DNA of 64,000 bases, from NCBI RefSeq assembly GCF_001625215.2, contig NC_030381.2, forward strand, positions 47,428,689-47,492,688. Reading direction: 5' to 3'. Made by a program: the position numbers and the translations under genes. The stretch comes from Daucus carota subsp. sativus (taxonomy: Eukaryota > Streptophyta > Magnoliopsida > Apiales > Apiaceae). A model generated the notes under the pieces. It was not told where the DNA came from. It made no database searches and was given only the letters and a program-made list of their open reading frames with translations. Within the stretch, counting starts at the first letter, position 1, and every line of letters starts with the position of its first letter. Shown here piece after piece: positions 38,972-49,163 of the stretch.

Positions 38972-40561
38972 ATGTTTCTCCAAATCCTGCTTGTTTTTTC
39001 ACTCATTTCTGTCACACATGCAGCCATTGATCCTGATTACACAGCTTTTGTTCAATGCCTAGTGAAAAATTCAAGCCCAGGTGACAAAAACATGGTCTCA
39101 TCCATTGTCTACACCCCACAGAACTCATCATTTGCTAGTGTTTTACAAGCTTATATCAGGAACAAAAGGTTTAATACTTCAAGAACACTTAAGCCCACAA
39201 TTATTGTCACTGCTACTAAGTATTCCCATGTCCAAAGCACTGTGATTTGTGCAAAGAACATGGGGATTCAGCTTAAGATCAGGAGTGGGGGGCATGATTA
39301 TGATGGGATTTCATATGTTTCTGATGAGAAATTTATTGTTCTTGATATGTTTAATTTTAGAAAAATTGATGTTGATATTGAATCAGAAACTGTGGTTGTT
39401 GAGGCAGGTGCTATACTTGGTGAACTCTATTATAAGATTTGGGAGAAAAGTAATGTGCATGGGTTTCCTGCTGGGGTTTGTCTCACTGTTGGAGTTGGAG
39501 GGCATTTGAGTGGTGGAGGGTATGGTAATATGTTGCGTAAATTCGGGCTTTCGGTTGATCATATGATTGATGCTAAAATTGTTGATGTTAAGGGTAGGAT
39601 ATTGGATAGGAGATCGATGGGTGAGGATCTTTTTTGGGCTATTAGAGGTGGTGGGGGTGCTAGTTTTGGTGTCATATTGTCGTATACTATTAAGTTGGTT
39701 AAGGTGCCTAGAGTTACTACAGTTTTTCAGGTTACGAGGACTCTGGATGAGAATGCAACTGATATTGTTCATAGGTATCAGTTTGTGGTGGATAAGTTGG
39801 ATGATGGTCTTTTTGTTAGGTTAGTTTTGCAGCCGGAGGATGGGAAGGTTGAGAGGATGAAGACTGTTAGTGCAACATTTATGGGCATGTTTCTTGGTGG
39901 TTCGACTAGGTTGATGAGAGTGATGGATAAAGGATTTCCTGAACTCGGGTTGAAAAAAGTTGATTGTTTGGAGATGAGTTGGATTCGATCATCAGCATGG
40001 TGGGACAATATTGATAATAAGAGATCGGTGAAGGAATTGTTGTTCTTAAGGAATTCGGATGGAGTGAATTTCTTGAAGAGGAAATCAGATTACGTGCAGA
40101 CTCCGATACCTAAAGAAGGGTTGGAATCAATGTGGAGGAAGTTGACTGAGTTAGGTAAAGTTGGGTTTGTTTTTAATCCTTATGGTGGAAAGATGAATGA
40201 AATTTCTTCGTCCGCTACTCCTTTTCCTCACCGGGCAGGGAACATTTACAAGATTCAGTACACAGCGAATTGGCATGAGGAAGGTCCAGAAGCAGATAAA
40301 ATCTACATGAGTCAGATTAGAAGTTTGTATAGCTTCATGACACCTTTTGTGTCCAAAAATCCTAGAGGTGCATATCTCAACTACAGGGACCTTGATATTG
40401 GTGTTTCTAATCATGGTAAAGATAGTTACACCCAAGGAAAAGTCTATGGACAGAAGTATTTTGGGGCAAATTTTGAGAGGCTGGTGAAAGTGAAAACTGC
40501 AGTTGATCCAGACAACTTCTTTAGAAATGAACAAAGCATCCCTGTTAAAATGCAGGGGTGA
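38972..40561 (+). CDS. Berberine bridge enzyme-like FAD-linked oxidase (intact)
   Basis: A single-exon gene of 529 aa, normal for the family. It has a signal peptide (MFLQILLVFSLISVTHAA), an FAD-binding PCMH domain (about residues 70-250) and a C-terminal BBE domain (AYLNYRDLDIG...NFFRNEQSIP). Both residues used for bicovalent FAD attachment are present: His108 in RSGGHDYDG and Cys170 in AGVCLTVGVGGH, with the usual spacing. The AYLNYRD motif carries the Tyr/Asn typical of the active site. Members act in the apoplast or vacuole on oligosaccharides, monolignols or alkaloid precursors; the substrate cannot be read here, and a role in benzylisoquinoline alkaloids should not be assumed. It heads a tandem array with at least three further copies or remnants downstream. 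Confidence 0.95.
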   Translation: MFLQILLVFSLISVTHAAIDPDYTAFVQCLVKNSSPGDKNMVSSIVYTPQNSSFASVLQAYIRNKRFNTSRTLKPTIIVTATKYSHVQSTVICAKNMGIQLKIRSGGHDYDGISYVSDEKFIVLDMFNFRKIDVDIESETVVVEAGAILGELYYKIWEKSNVHGFPAGVCLTVGVGGHLSGGGYGNMLRKFGLSVDHMIDAKIVDVKGRILDRRSMGEDLFWAIRGGGGASFGVILSYTIKLVKVPRVTTVFQVTRTLDENATDIVHRYQFVVDKLDDGLFVRLVLQPEDGKVERMKTVSATFMGMFLGGSTRLMRVMDKGFPELGLKKVDCLEMSWIRSSAWWDNIDNKRSVKELLFLRNSDGVNFLKRKSDYVQTPIPKEGLESMWRKLTELGKVGFVFNPYGGKMNEISSSATPFPHRAGNIYKIQYTANWHEEGPEADKIYMSQIRSLYSFMTPFVSKNPRGAYLNYRDLDIGVSNHGKDSYTQGKVYGQKYFGANFERLVKVKTAVDPDNFFRNEQSIPVKMQG

Positions 40562-40873
40562 GGCGTGTAAGAATGCGGACATGAATAACATGGTGTATCG
40601 GTGTTTACATCAGTATGTTATCTCAATATAAATGAATTGCTATTTTGCTCAGTGAGCAGCTCAATTTAGTGGCTTGATTGTGAATTGAATGTTACTTGGT
40701 CTAGACACCAGCCTTATATATTTACTTCAACGTTAATTAAGCGTGATCATAGTAATAGTATATATATAGTCCTTGTATGTTGATGTATTTATATATAACT
40801 GTAACATATCTTTGAGATTTGAAATTGTGTTGTCTACTTATTCCCATATAATCTATTCATGTAATCTTTTGAA

Positions 40874-41380
40874 TTTTTACTTGCAGCGCTTTAAGAGCAT
40901 TGATGGCATAGGTTGTGATCCTAAAACCCGAGTCATCTAAATTTCAGCAAAATTATATTTTTATGGAAATATATATCATTCTAAAGCTTGAAATCAAGCC
41001 GACAAATATAGTGTTGACTTGATATAGGTGTACAGCACAATGTCGTATATATGACATGTTCAAGATTTCTTACCAGCTAGGTTTTAGTTTTTTCCGTTTA
41101 TGTTTCTAGTTGTCTGGAAACTCATTCAGTGTTTTTAAACCACCAGCTGAGTCTAAACAGGAGATGTTATTATGGCACAATTACTTTTATTTGAGAAAGA
41201 ACAAATTTGAAGAGGTATTTTTGATTTACTTCTCATATTGCATGATCTATACTCTTGCAAAGGACAGATGACGGAGGCAAGGCAGCTTGACATGCTATAG
41301 TAGTCAATTGAATGTACGACAAATAGGAGGTTTGCAGCTGTTCTTTTTCAATTTGTTTATTGTAGTTTTAGTTCATTGAA
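40874..41380 (+). repeat. BBE-locus flanking repeat, copy A
   Basis: Marker stretches are ACTTGCAGCGCTTTAAGAGC, AATATAGTGTTGACTTGATA, TCTGGAAACTCATTCAG, AAACCACCAGCTGAGTCTA and AAAGGACAGATGACGGAGGC, in that order. It lies downstream of the intact BBE-like gene and has no long reading frame. Confidence 0.85.
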
Positions 41381-41920
41381 TGAAACTGTTATTAGTTCTT
41401 CAAAATATTATCCCTGTTCTCAACATATTAATCTTAATGGCGCCTTTTTCTTGAATATAACTCTGTCTAATTTGCAAATCTGGGTTGGAGAAGATATAAA
41501 GATGGTGCTGGAACAAATAAAGCCAATCTTCCTTCATTGTATCCCAGTGGTATTATAGGGTAACACAGTTGTTCCTAAGAGAGGCGATAAATAACTAGGA
41601 GGAAAGCAATATCATTTACGTGCCTTGAAGGTCATTATCTAGTTTCGTTGTATGTAATTCTCCATGTTGTTCCAACAATGTAGGTTCATAATGCGTCCTT
41701 GTTGTTCCAATAGTGTAGGTTGCTAATGCATCGTCCTATGAGGGGGCATGGACAGGGGCATGTCCCGCGTAATCTATGTAATCTCTTTTCTTATGTCACC
41801 TAGGTTATTATAAGATTATGGGCCTGTTTATGTTTAGTTGGCTTTGTTGTATCCTTATGGGAGTATGGTCTTGCATCTGAGGTTTTCTTCCAGCATTGTA
41901 TTTTATTGAACTTTTTTTTG

Positions 41921-42418
41921 AGTAAAACTTGCAGTGCTTTATGAGCACTGAAGGCATAGGTTGCACTAGATCATACTTCCATGGAAATATATATATACGA
42001 TTACAGATCTTGAAATCAAGCTGACAAATATAGTGTTGACTTGATATAGGTGCATAGCGCAACATTGGTATATTTAACGTGCAAATTTTCTTACCTGCTA
42101 AGTTTCCATATTGTCCTGACTTATGTTTCTTGTTGTCTGGAAACTCATGCAGAGTTTTCAAACCACCAGCTGAGTCTATAAGGGGGTTATTACACAGTAA
42201 CTACTTTTATATGACATAGAACAAATTTGAATCTAAATAGGTATTTGGTTTACTTCACATAGTGCGTGAGTACACTTGTAAAGGACAGATGATGGAGGCA
42301 AGCCAACTTGGCATGCTATGGCCAATTACAATGTACGACAAACATGAGGTTTGCTGCTGTTCCTTTCAAATTAATTATTTTGTTTCCTTGTTTTAGTTTA
42401 TAGAATCATTGTACTTTG
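41921..42418 (+). repeat. BBE-locus flanking repeat, copy B
   Basis: The same ordered markers as copy A with moderate divergence: ACTTGCAGTGCTTTATGAGC, AATATAGTGTTGACTTGATA, TCTGGAAACTCATGCAG, AAACCACCAGCTGAGTCTA and AAAGGACAGATGATGGAGGC. It starts about 1047 bp after copy A. Similarity continues past the unit (GTTCTTGAGTATGG against TTCTTGAATATAAC). Confidence 0.85.
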
Positions 42419-42831
42419 TTTTTAATTCTTCCAAACATTTTTCCTTGTTCTCTGCATATATCAGTGGTGCCATTTTTTGCTAGTGCATCAATTAATGGGA
42501 AACTTCATTATCATGGTGTTGTTCTTGAGTATGGCATGTCTGATTTCCGAATATGGTAATGATGTTACTTAATCTGGTAAGTATAGTGGAATTCATGGAG
42601 GTCAGGTACACTCCTCCTCACTAGGCAGGAAATATCTTCAAATCCTGTTCTTCTAAACTAACAGAAAAGAGGATTATAAGAGAATAGGATACCAGTCAGA
42701 TAAAGAGTCCTGCAAAATCATAATAGCATTAGTCCAAGTCCCTGCAAATGCATTCTCGACAATAGGTAGGTATCAGTATTACTAACAAGAATGTAGTTTA
42801 AAATACAGTTTGGCCTATGTGAAGATGCATT

Positions 42832-42920
42832 TTATAGAGATTTTGAATGGGTTGGTGATAGTGGACATTTTGGCTGGTTCAAGGAGATTTAGAAATGAAC
42901 AGATTATCCCTGGTATGTTT
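42832..42920 (+). pseudogene. Decayed C-terminal remnant of a BBE-like gene
   Basis: The stretch beginning TTTTGAATGGGTTGGTGATA and ending TTTAGAAATGAACAGATTATC aligns with the end of the intact gene (NFERLVKVKTAVDPDNFFRNEQSIP region, 40470-40545), including a nearly perfect TTTAGAAATGAACA..ATCCCTG. The frame is broken by substitutions and a small deletion. Only the last 25-30 codons are recognisable. Confidence 0.65.
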
Positions 42921-43744
42921 GACACTTTGGTTAAGTAGAGGTATGTCGTAAGTTGGACCTAATGTGCAAACTGTTGCATAAACTCTGTGGAAGGTCTCGT
43001 ACGAATCACTGTTCTTAATTTGCTTGTGTATTTCAAATAATTGCTTAGTTTCTGTGCACTAGAGAAAGAAACTACTGCTAGTTAGTGTTTACATTGATAT
43101 AGCTGGCGAAAAGGAGTGAAAGTATTTTTACCACAAAAAAAACAAATTCTGGCCCAGATATATTCCTATGATATATCAAATATAAATTTATTTATGGTAA
43201 TTCATAATCCTAATGTTAAATACTAGTATACTAAGACGTCTGAATGATATGAGATAGCATATAGTTTGGAATCAAGTTTTAGGAAGGTGGGATAAAATTA
43301 TTAGGGACTTAACTATAAGATATCTTACATGATAAGTTTAATATAAAGATTAAAAGTCACGGAATGCTCAAGCACCCTGAGCACCCCTTCTACATCAGTT
43401 ATTGTATACACACTTGAATTTGCGTATTACACTATCACTTATTTCTTACTTGCATAGAGGGTGATGCGCATCTTTAACATGCACATCTTCTAAAATTTTA
43501 TTATAAGATATGCATCTCTTGAAATGCGTGTCTCGACAGGGTACTTCCTTCTTTTGTTTAGTAGTAAATTTTCTGTGATTTTTCAGCCCTATCTTCCAAC
43601 TTGTGTTATTTTGGTTATCTTTCTTGATACTGTATGTTTGGCAGAGTTGTTGTAGCTCATAACTAAAGTTTTACAAGAATAGGCATGAACGAGTCTAGAT
43701 TAGAACCAAAATCTAGAGTTTCAAAACCTCTAATAGAGGCATAA

Positions 43745-44108
43745 ATGAGTCCAGATTAGGTATATTTGATAACTGTAAGATTCTTACGAGCTAAGTTTAT
43801 GTATTCTCTGTTTCTACTTCTAGTAGCCTGGAATCTCATGCAGAGTTTTAAAATAATGTGATGAAGTCTACAAGGGAGACATCTTTATTACAAATTATTT
43901 ATATATGAGAAAGAGCACACTTGAAGTTGTGTTATATTTACTTCGCTTATTGCTTGATCTTGTAGAGACTTCCAGAGGACAAATGACGGAGGCAAGGCAG
44001 GTTGGCATGCTATAAGCCAATATAAATGTACGACACATGAGGTTCATAACTGTTTTTTTTCAATTTGTTTCTTTTGCAGCTTTAGTTTGTGGAATGATTG
44101 TAATGTAG
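43745..44108 (+). repeat. BBE-locus flanking repeat, copy C (partial, most diverged)
   Basis: It shares the later part of the unit: TTCTTACGAGCTAAGTTTATG, CCTGGAATCTCATGCAGAG, GATGAAGTCTACAAGGG and AGGACAAATGACGGAGGCAA, then ATGTACGACACATGAGGTT. The first part of the unit is missing or too diverged to follow. Confidence 0.72.
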
Positions 44109-44329
44109 CAGATCTTTGTTGCATTTCCTTGTTTCCAGCCGTTGTTCACTAGGCTTCATGAACCTAACTACCTTATTGAATTAATGTTGAATTTACTTGA
44201 TTATATTGAATTTATTGAAATGTCTGGGAAAATTTGGGAAACAGACCACCAAGCTACGACAGGGAAGTATAAAGTCTCTTTATTTATCTCATGCTTGATG
44301 ATCGTTGATGTTGTATATCCAACATAAAG

Positions 44330-44467
44330 TTTTATAATCGTTCTACAACGTCCAATGGCTTTCTCCCGTTTTCACATCCGGAATTTGTTCAGCCTCAGTT
44401 GGGAAGTTACTGTTCTGTGGAACGTCGTGAATCACTAGCTCAAGTTACTTTTAAAGATCGACTCAAG
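44330..44467 (+). other. Unidentified exon-like open stretch (46 codons)
   Basis: Between a possible acceptor (CATAAAG) and a good donor (CTCAAG|GTACCT) lies an open frame containing NGFLPFSHPEFVQPQLGSYC and ERRESLAQVTFKDRLK. The composition is protein-like and unlike the flanking repeats, but I do not recognise the family. It could be a captured exon or a chance frame. Confidence 0.35.
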
Positions 44468-44797
44468 GTACCTTTCTTGTCATTTGAATATATGACTTTT
44501 CTGCAAATAAATACAAATTTCCATATACTTTTTATTCCTTCGTGGCATTAAGTTTCCATATAGTTGACCAAATGCAAAATAAACAATGGTCTTGCCAAGC
44601 AAACCGAAGGAACATAACAATTTAATCTGAATTTGTTAATCAGTCAACAAACTCTTAATAATATGTAATCAGAGTGATTAAGTAATCAAATTGAATTTGA
44701 ACTAATCATCAAATCAAAGTTGGCATCAACTACAAGGACTGGTCTACAGAAACAATGATCATAGTTGAAAGTTCAAATATTAATTTGAACATCTGAT

Positions 44798-44806
44798 CTA
44801 TATAGA
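44798..44806 (+). promoter_or_regulatory. TATA box of BBE-like copy 2
   Basis: CTATATAGA lies about 40 bp upstream of the ATG at 44842 in an otherwise ordinary AT-rich leader. The spacing would leave a very short 5' UTR. Confidence 0.45.
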
Positions 44807-44841
44807 GATGTTAAACTTAACAAGAAGACTTAACAACAAAC

Positions 44842-46467
44842 ATGGCATTTTCAGTTGAGTCATCATGTCACAGTTTTTCAGGTTTTATAATTGTAGTTCT
44901 GCTGTTATTGGCTTCAGAAGTTGATTCAAGTCCAATCTGGGAAAAATTTCACAGATGTCTTTCCCTCAATTCTGAGCACTCTATACCATTCGAGACGACT
45001 TTCTACAGGCCTAACACCTCTTCATTCACATCTGTTCTTCAGTCTACTGCCCAGAATCTCCGATTCTTAACGCCTTCGGTACATAAGCCTGAGCTCATTT
45101 TCACACCACTGAGAGAATCCCACATCCAAGCTGCTGTTATATGCTCTAAACAGCTTAGTATCCAGCTTAGAATCCGGAGTGGTGGTCATGACTATGAAGG
45201 CCTCTCATTCGCCTCAGAATTTGGACAGCCATTTCTTATACTTGACCTTTCTAAAATGAGGTCCATAAGTGTAAATATGCATGAAAAAACTGCTTGGGTT
45301 GAAGCTGGTGCAACAGTTGGTGAAGTTCATTACAGAATTGCTGAGAAAAGCAAGGTATATGCATTCGCGGCTGGACTATGCACGACTTTAGGCGTTGGTG
45401 GGCACATTACAGGAGGCGCATATGGTCCTATGATGAGAAAATATGGTCTTGGAGCAGATAATGTTGTTGATGCTAGAATTGTGGACTCGAATGGAAACGT
45501 TCTTGACAGGCAATCCATGGGAGAAGATCTCTTCTGGGCTATCCGAGGAGGTGCTGGAGGAAGCTTTGGAATCATTATTTCATAGAAAATCAAACTTCTT
45601 CCTGTTCCATCAATTGTCACAGTGTTTACAGTTTCCAAGACCCTGGAACAAGACGCGATAAAGATTCTCCATAGATGGCAAAAGATTGCACCTAAGCTCG
45701 ACGAAGATATCTTCCTCAGAATCACTATGCAAACAACTGCAGATCAAAAGGGTAAGAATATCACGACAGTAACAAGCTCTTACCAGGCATTGTTTCTTGG
45801 AAGAACTAAAGAACTTGTCAGAATCATGTCACGCGTTTTCCCTGAACTGGGATTAAACAAGAAAGACTGCATTGAGATGAGCTGGCTAGAATCAGTGCTT
45901 TATCATGCAGGATATCCAAGAACAACTCCCACAGAAGTATTACTACAACCAAAGCCTTTGTTCAGGTACTACTTCAAAGGCAAATCTGATTTTGTGAAAG
46001 ACCTTGTACCCGAATCAGCTCTCCAAGGACTATTCACAAGGCTTCTGAAAGAGTTCTTCCCTGTAGTGCAATTCAGTCCTTATGGCGGGATCATGAGCAA
46101 GATTTCTGAATCCGAAATTCCTTTCCCTCACAGAAAGGACTACATGTATAGTATCCAGTACCTCACAGCCTGGAACGACGCAAACAAGGATTCGTCAACA
46201 AACCACATAAACTGGATTCGAGATGTGTACAAGTACATGGCTCCTTACGTTTCCAAGTCTCCGCGAGCTGCATATGTAAATTACAGAGATCTTGATTTAG
46301 GTATCAACAAAAATGGAAACACAAGTTTTGTGGAAGCAAGTGCATGGGGTCTGAAATATTTTAAAGGCAATTTTGAAAGATTGGTTCGAGTAAAGAGCGA
46401 GGTAGATCCAGATAACTTCTTCAGGCATGAGCAGAGCATCCCAGCATTGCCAAAAAGAAAATATTAG
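44842..46467 (+). pseudogene. Berberine bridge enzyme-like oxidase with one in-frame TAG
   Basis: A single-exon reading frame of 541 codons, interrupted only by TAG at 45583-45585 (codon 248), directly after SFGIIIS and before KIKL. Family members usually have Trp at this place, so a TGG to TAG change is the simplest explanation. Everything else looks functional: signal peptide ([15 protein letters not shown]), His117 in RSGGHDYEG, Cys180 in [12 protein letters not shown], and the C-terminal AYVNYRDLDLGINK and NFFRHEQSIP. The truncated product of 247 aa would have most of the FAD domain but no substrate domain. It could be a recent pseudogene, a segregating null allele, a sequencing error or an edited/read-through gene. 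The downstream half alone (from Met at 45622) lacks a signal peptide and FAD site. Confidence 0.85.
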
Positions 46468-47607
46468 TTGTGCTGGCTTTGATTTTTCATTCAACTATCT
46501 TCCTGCAAAACTGAATTATTTGTTATGTTGGTGCTCTAGTTTTATTTAAAGAACACACTATATGTTGTCAAACAAAAATAACCATTGCTATTCAGTTCTC
46601 TACTTCCCTGACTGAAAATGGCTTTATGTAGAATCTGATTGGTATCATTATGTGTTAATCTTTTAAAGGTCCTGATGCACCATACCGTCCGCCGTTTTTT
46701 CCAGTTGGATGACTTTAATCCTTGATTTTTGATGAAAATGTAGTGTCTCAACACAAAAATTACTCATTCTAAGATTTTTACTATACTCATTCTAAGATTT
46801 TTACTATCCATTATATTTTTCCACTGAACATACGGCGTCTAATAGATTGTTGGTGGTCTGTTACCCATCATTTACATATTAAGAGCATAATTAATCTTTT
46901 TTTTTTTTTTTGATATGGCCTATCGGAAAGTGACATACAATTAATATGGATCACTGTTCATGACCAAATTTAATTGAATGAATGATAGATTTTGAAACAC
47001 AGTTTTTTTGTACAACCATTTTTTATTAGATGATGAATTTTTATTGGTTATCACCTCATTAATAATGCCAGTTAATGAGATCTTTTTGCATTTGTCAAAA
47101 AAAATAATGCCGGCTCTATGCACAAAAATCTCCGTCAACAAAAATTTGTCACCGGCCACACGCTAAAAACCCTTTGAGAAAAGCAAAAAGACCCAGAATG
47201 TCTGCAGAATCGCAAAACATATACTGACCCAACACCTTGAAAATGTAACAAGGTGCTACATCTGCATAAATGAGAACATCTTGAACCTCAAAAACAGTCT
47301 TGAAATGGATAATTAAACAGTTACTTTCATGACATGGCTCCTGAGTTTGTGGTGGTTGAAGTGTACAATGTCATATTTCCGCACATTCAACATGACAAGC
47401 TGATACATGCTCAGATTACTAAAGAGATGCCATAGATACAGTAGTTCCAAGTGATTACCTTAGATGGTTGAGATCCAGATCTATGGGAAAATAGCCCTTT
47501 AAATTCAGAAAAAGTTAATGTGATAGAAATGGCAATCAACACAACATGCAATATCTACTAAATAAAATGTAAATAATGCCAAGGCATAGTCGAACCATAG
47601 GGACTCG

Positions 47608-47615
47608 ATGAGGAG
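47608..47615. repeat. Target-site duplication of hAT element (left)
   Basis: ATGAGGAG, repeated exactly at 48758-48765 on the far side of the element. Eight bases is the hAT standard. Confidence 0.88.
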
Positions 47616-48757
47616 CAGGGGCGGAACCGGGGGGGCTAGCCCCGGCGCCAGCCCCGGCTGAAAAAAAAAATATAAGTAAAATTATTTTTTTTAATTTTTA
47701 AGCCCGGGTACAAATTTAAAAATAATTATATATAAAAAAATTTAGCCCTAATAAAAATTTGAAATTTAGAAAGAAAAACTGAAATTAGATCAAAAAATAA
47801 ATTTTCAACTTTTATATAACTTATTTGAAAATTTGTGGGGTTGAGATTTTATAAATTCAAATAAATTGAATAATAAGTGAGTTAGTGATATATTTAGATA
47901 TAAAAAATTAAAAAAATTAAATACACAACAACTCATACGCACACAGAGTCATAGACCATAGTGACTAGTGTTGAAATCTATTGTGGGGTAAGTTAAAGAT
48001 TATCATTTTATTTTCTGTTTTTTTTTCCTATTTTTCTGTTTAAAAAATAGCATTATCTTGATGTTTTTCTACTTTAATAATTGTTTTCAGGTTATTGATC
48101 TTGTTTCTCAAGAGATGGATAGTCGTTTTTCAGAAGGAAACACGGAGTTACTTCTTTGCATCGCCTCTCTTGATCCCAGAAATTCATTTTCAAGTTTCGA
48201 TCATGATAAACTTCTACAACTAGCCCAATTTTATCCACAAGATTTCTCTGAAATGGACCAGGTTTTATTAACAAATCAGCTGGATAATTTTATTTATGAT
48301 GTGAGAAATGATAATAGCTTCTCTAAGCTTCAAAATATTGCAGAGCTGGCTATTAAAATGGTCGGAACACATAGAAATACAGCTTATCCTTTGGTTTACC
48401 GCCTCATTGAGCTAGCCTTGATTTTACCTGTCGCGACAGCTACTGTTGAAAGAGTGTTTTCAGCAATACTTAAGACTTATTTGCGTAACAGGATGGGGGA
48501 TGAGTGGTTGAACGATAGCATGGTGGTTTATATCGAGAAGGCCATATTTAAAGACATAGAAGATGAAGTTATCTTGCAACGCTATCAAAGTATGCAGAAT
48601 CGAAGAATTCAGTTGTCTTCCATTCCTTCCTCCAAAAAAGGCGGTAAAAATGTCACTGGTTAACCAATAAAGGTATGCATATTTACTTTTATTTTTTTTG
48701 CTGAAATTTTAATGATAGTTTAGCCCGGGGTCAATATTAATCCTGGTTCCGCCACTG
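47616..48757 (+). mobile_element. Internally deleted hAT transposon with intact ends
   Basis: The termini CAGGGGCGGAACC and GGTTCCGCCACTG are imperfect inverted repeats, flanked by the 8-bp duplication ATGAGGAG. At 1142 bp it is too short for an autonomous hAT element. It keeps the last transposase exon (48091-48663) but has lost the zinc finger and most of the catalytic region. The exact duplication suggests a fairly recent insertion. Its ends match those of the small element at 38075-38465. Confidence 0.9.
48091..48663 (+). pseudogene. hAT transposase C-terminal exon (dimerisation domain) remnant
   Basis: After an acceptor TTGTTTTCAG the frame encodes about 190 residues: VIDLVSQEMDSRF..., then SLDPRNSFSSFD and the hAT C-terminal dimerisation motif YPLVYRLIELALILPVATATVERVFSA, followed by KTYLRNRMGDEWLNDSMVVYIEK. 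This is the type found in plant TTF-type zinc finger / ZMYM1-like transposases. The first Met in frame is at 48058, upstream of the acceptor. No N-terminal exons remain, so the product cannot catalyse transposition, though the frame itself is open. Confidence 0.85.
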
Positions 48758-48765
48758 ATGAGGAG
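48758..48765. repeat. Target-site duplication of hAT element (right)
   Basis: ATGAGGAG, identical to 47608-47615. Confidence 0.88.
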
Positions 48766-48797
48766 GCTTTACAAGTACACTAAGTCATAATTCTCAG

Positions 48798-48990
48798 AAT
48801 ATCAGAACTGTAAACAGCGCTTTGGGGATCAATAAGCAACCAAACACAAGCTACACTGGGGAAAGAGGTACGTTAAGAGTAAATTCAGGAGACTAGCACA
48901 AGTAAAGACCAAGGTTGATTATTCAGGAGAGTAGCACAAGACCAAGGTTGATTCACTCAACTTCAAGTATAAGCAAAGCATTCCACTTAT
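48798..48990 (+). pseudogene. Decayed C-terminal remnant of another BBE-like gene
   Basis: In pieces the frame reads GINKQPNTSY, then WGKRYVKSKFRRLAQVKTKVD, then after a short internal duplication KTKVDSLNFKYKQSIPL. These align with GINKNGNTSF, WGLKYFKGNFERLVRVKSEVD and DPDNFFRHEQSIP of the copy at 44842-46467. A 35-bp tandem duplication (TTCAGGAGACTAGCACAAG... twice) and frameshifts break it. The hAT insertion ends about 40 bp upstream and may have split this pseudogene. Confidence 0.72.
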
Positions 48991-49163
48991 AGCAAACCAA
49001 AGGTCATTACTGATACAGAAATAGAAGTACTGATTACTGCCAACCTCTCTCCCACTAAAAACAGAAAGAATCAGTCATATTTTTTTAAAAAAAGAAAAAA
49101 AAAAGTGAAACAAACATATTTCGCACCTGCTGAATAAGATCCGTCAGATAACTATAATATATA

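Larger units (their letters stand above)
40562..44841. other. Spacer between BBE-like copies with repeats and gene remnants
   Basis: It holds three diverged copies of one flanking repeat (40874-41380, 41921-42418 and 43745-44108), a decayed C-terminal piece of a BBE-like gene (about 42832-42920) and an unidentified exon-like stretch (44330-44467). The pattern is that of a tandemly duplicated locus whose middle copies have rotted away. Confidence 0.7.

Noticed and set aside
39383..40591. Minus-strand frames opposite the intact BBE-like gene
   Set aside because: They are antisense shadows of a well-supported coding exon.
38972..46467. Alkaloid biosynthetic gene cluster built on berberine bridge enzyme
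   Set aside because: BBE-like genes are common in all seed plants with many substrates, and no other alkaloid gene (methyltransferase, CYP80/CYP719, norcoclaurine synthase) is present.
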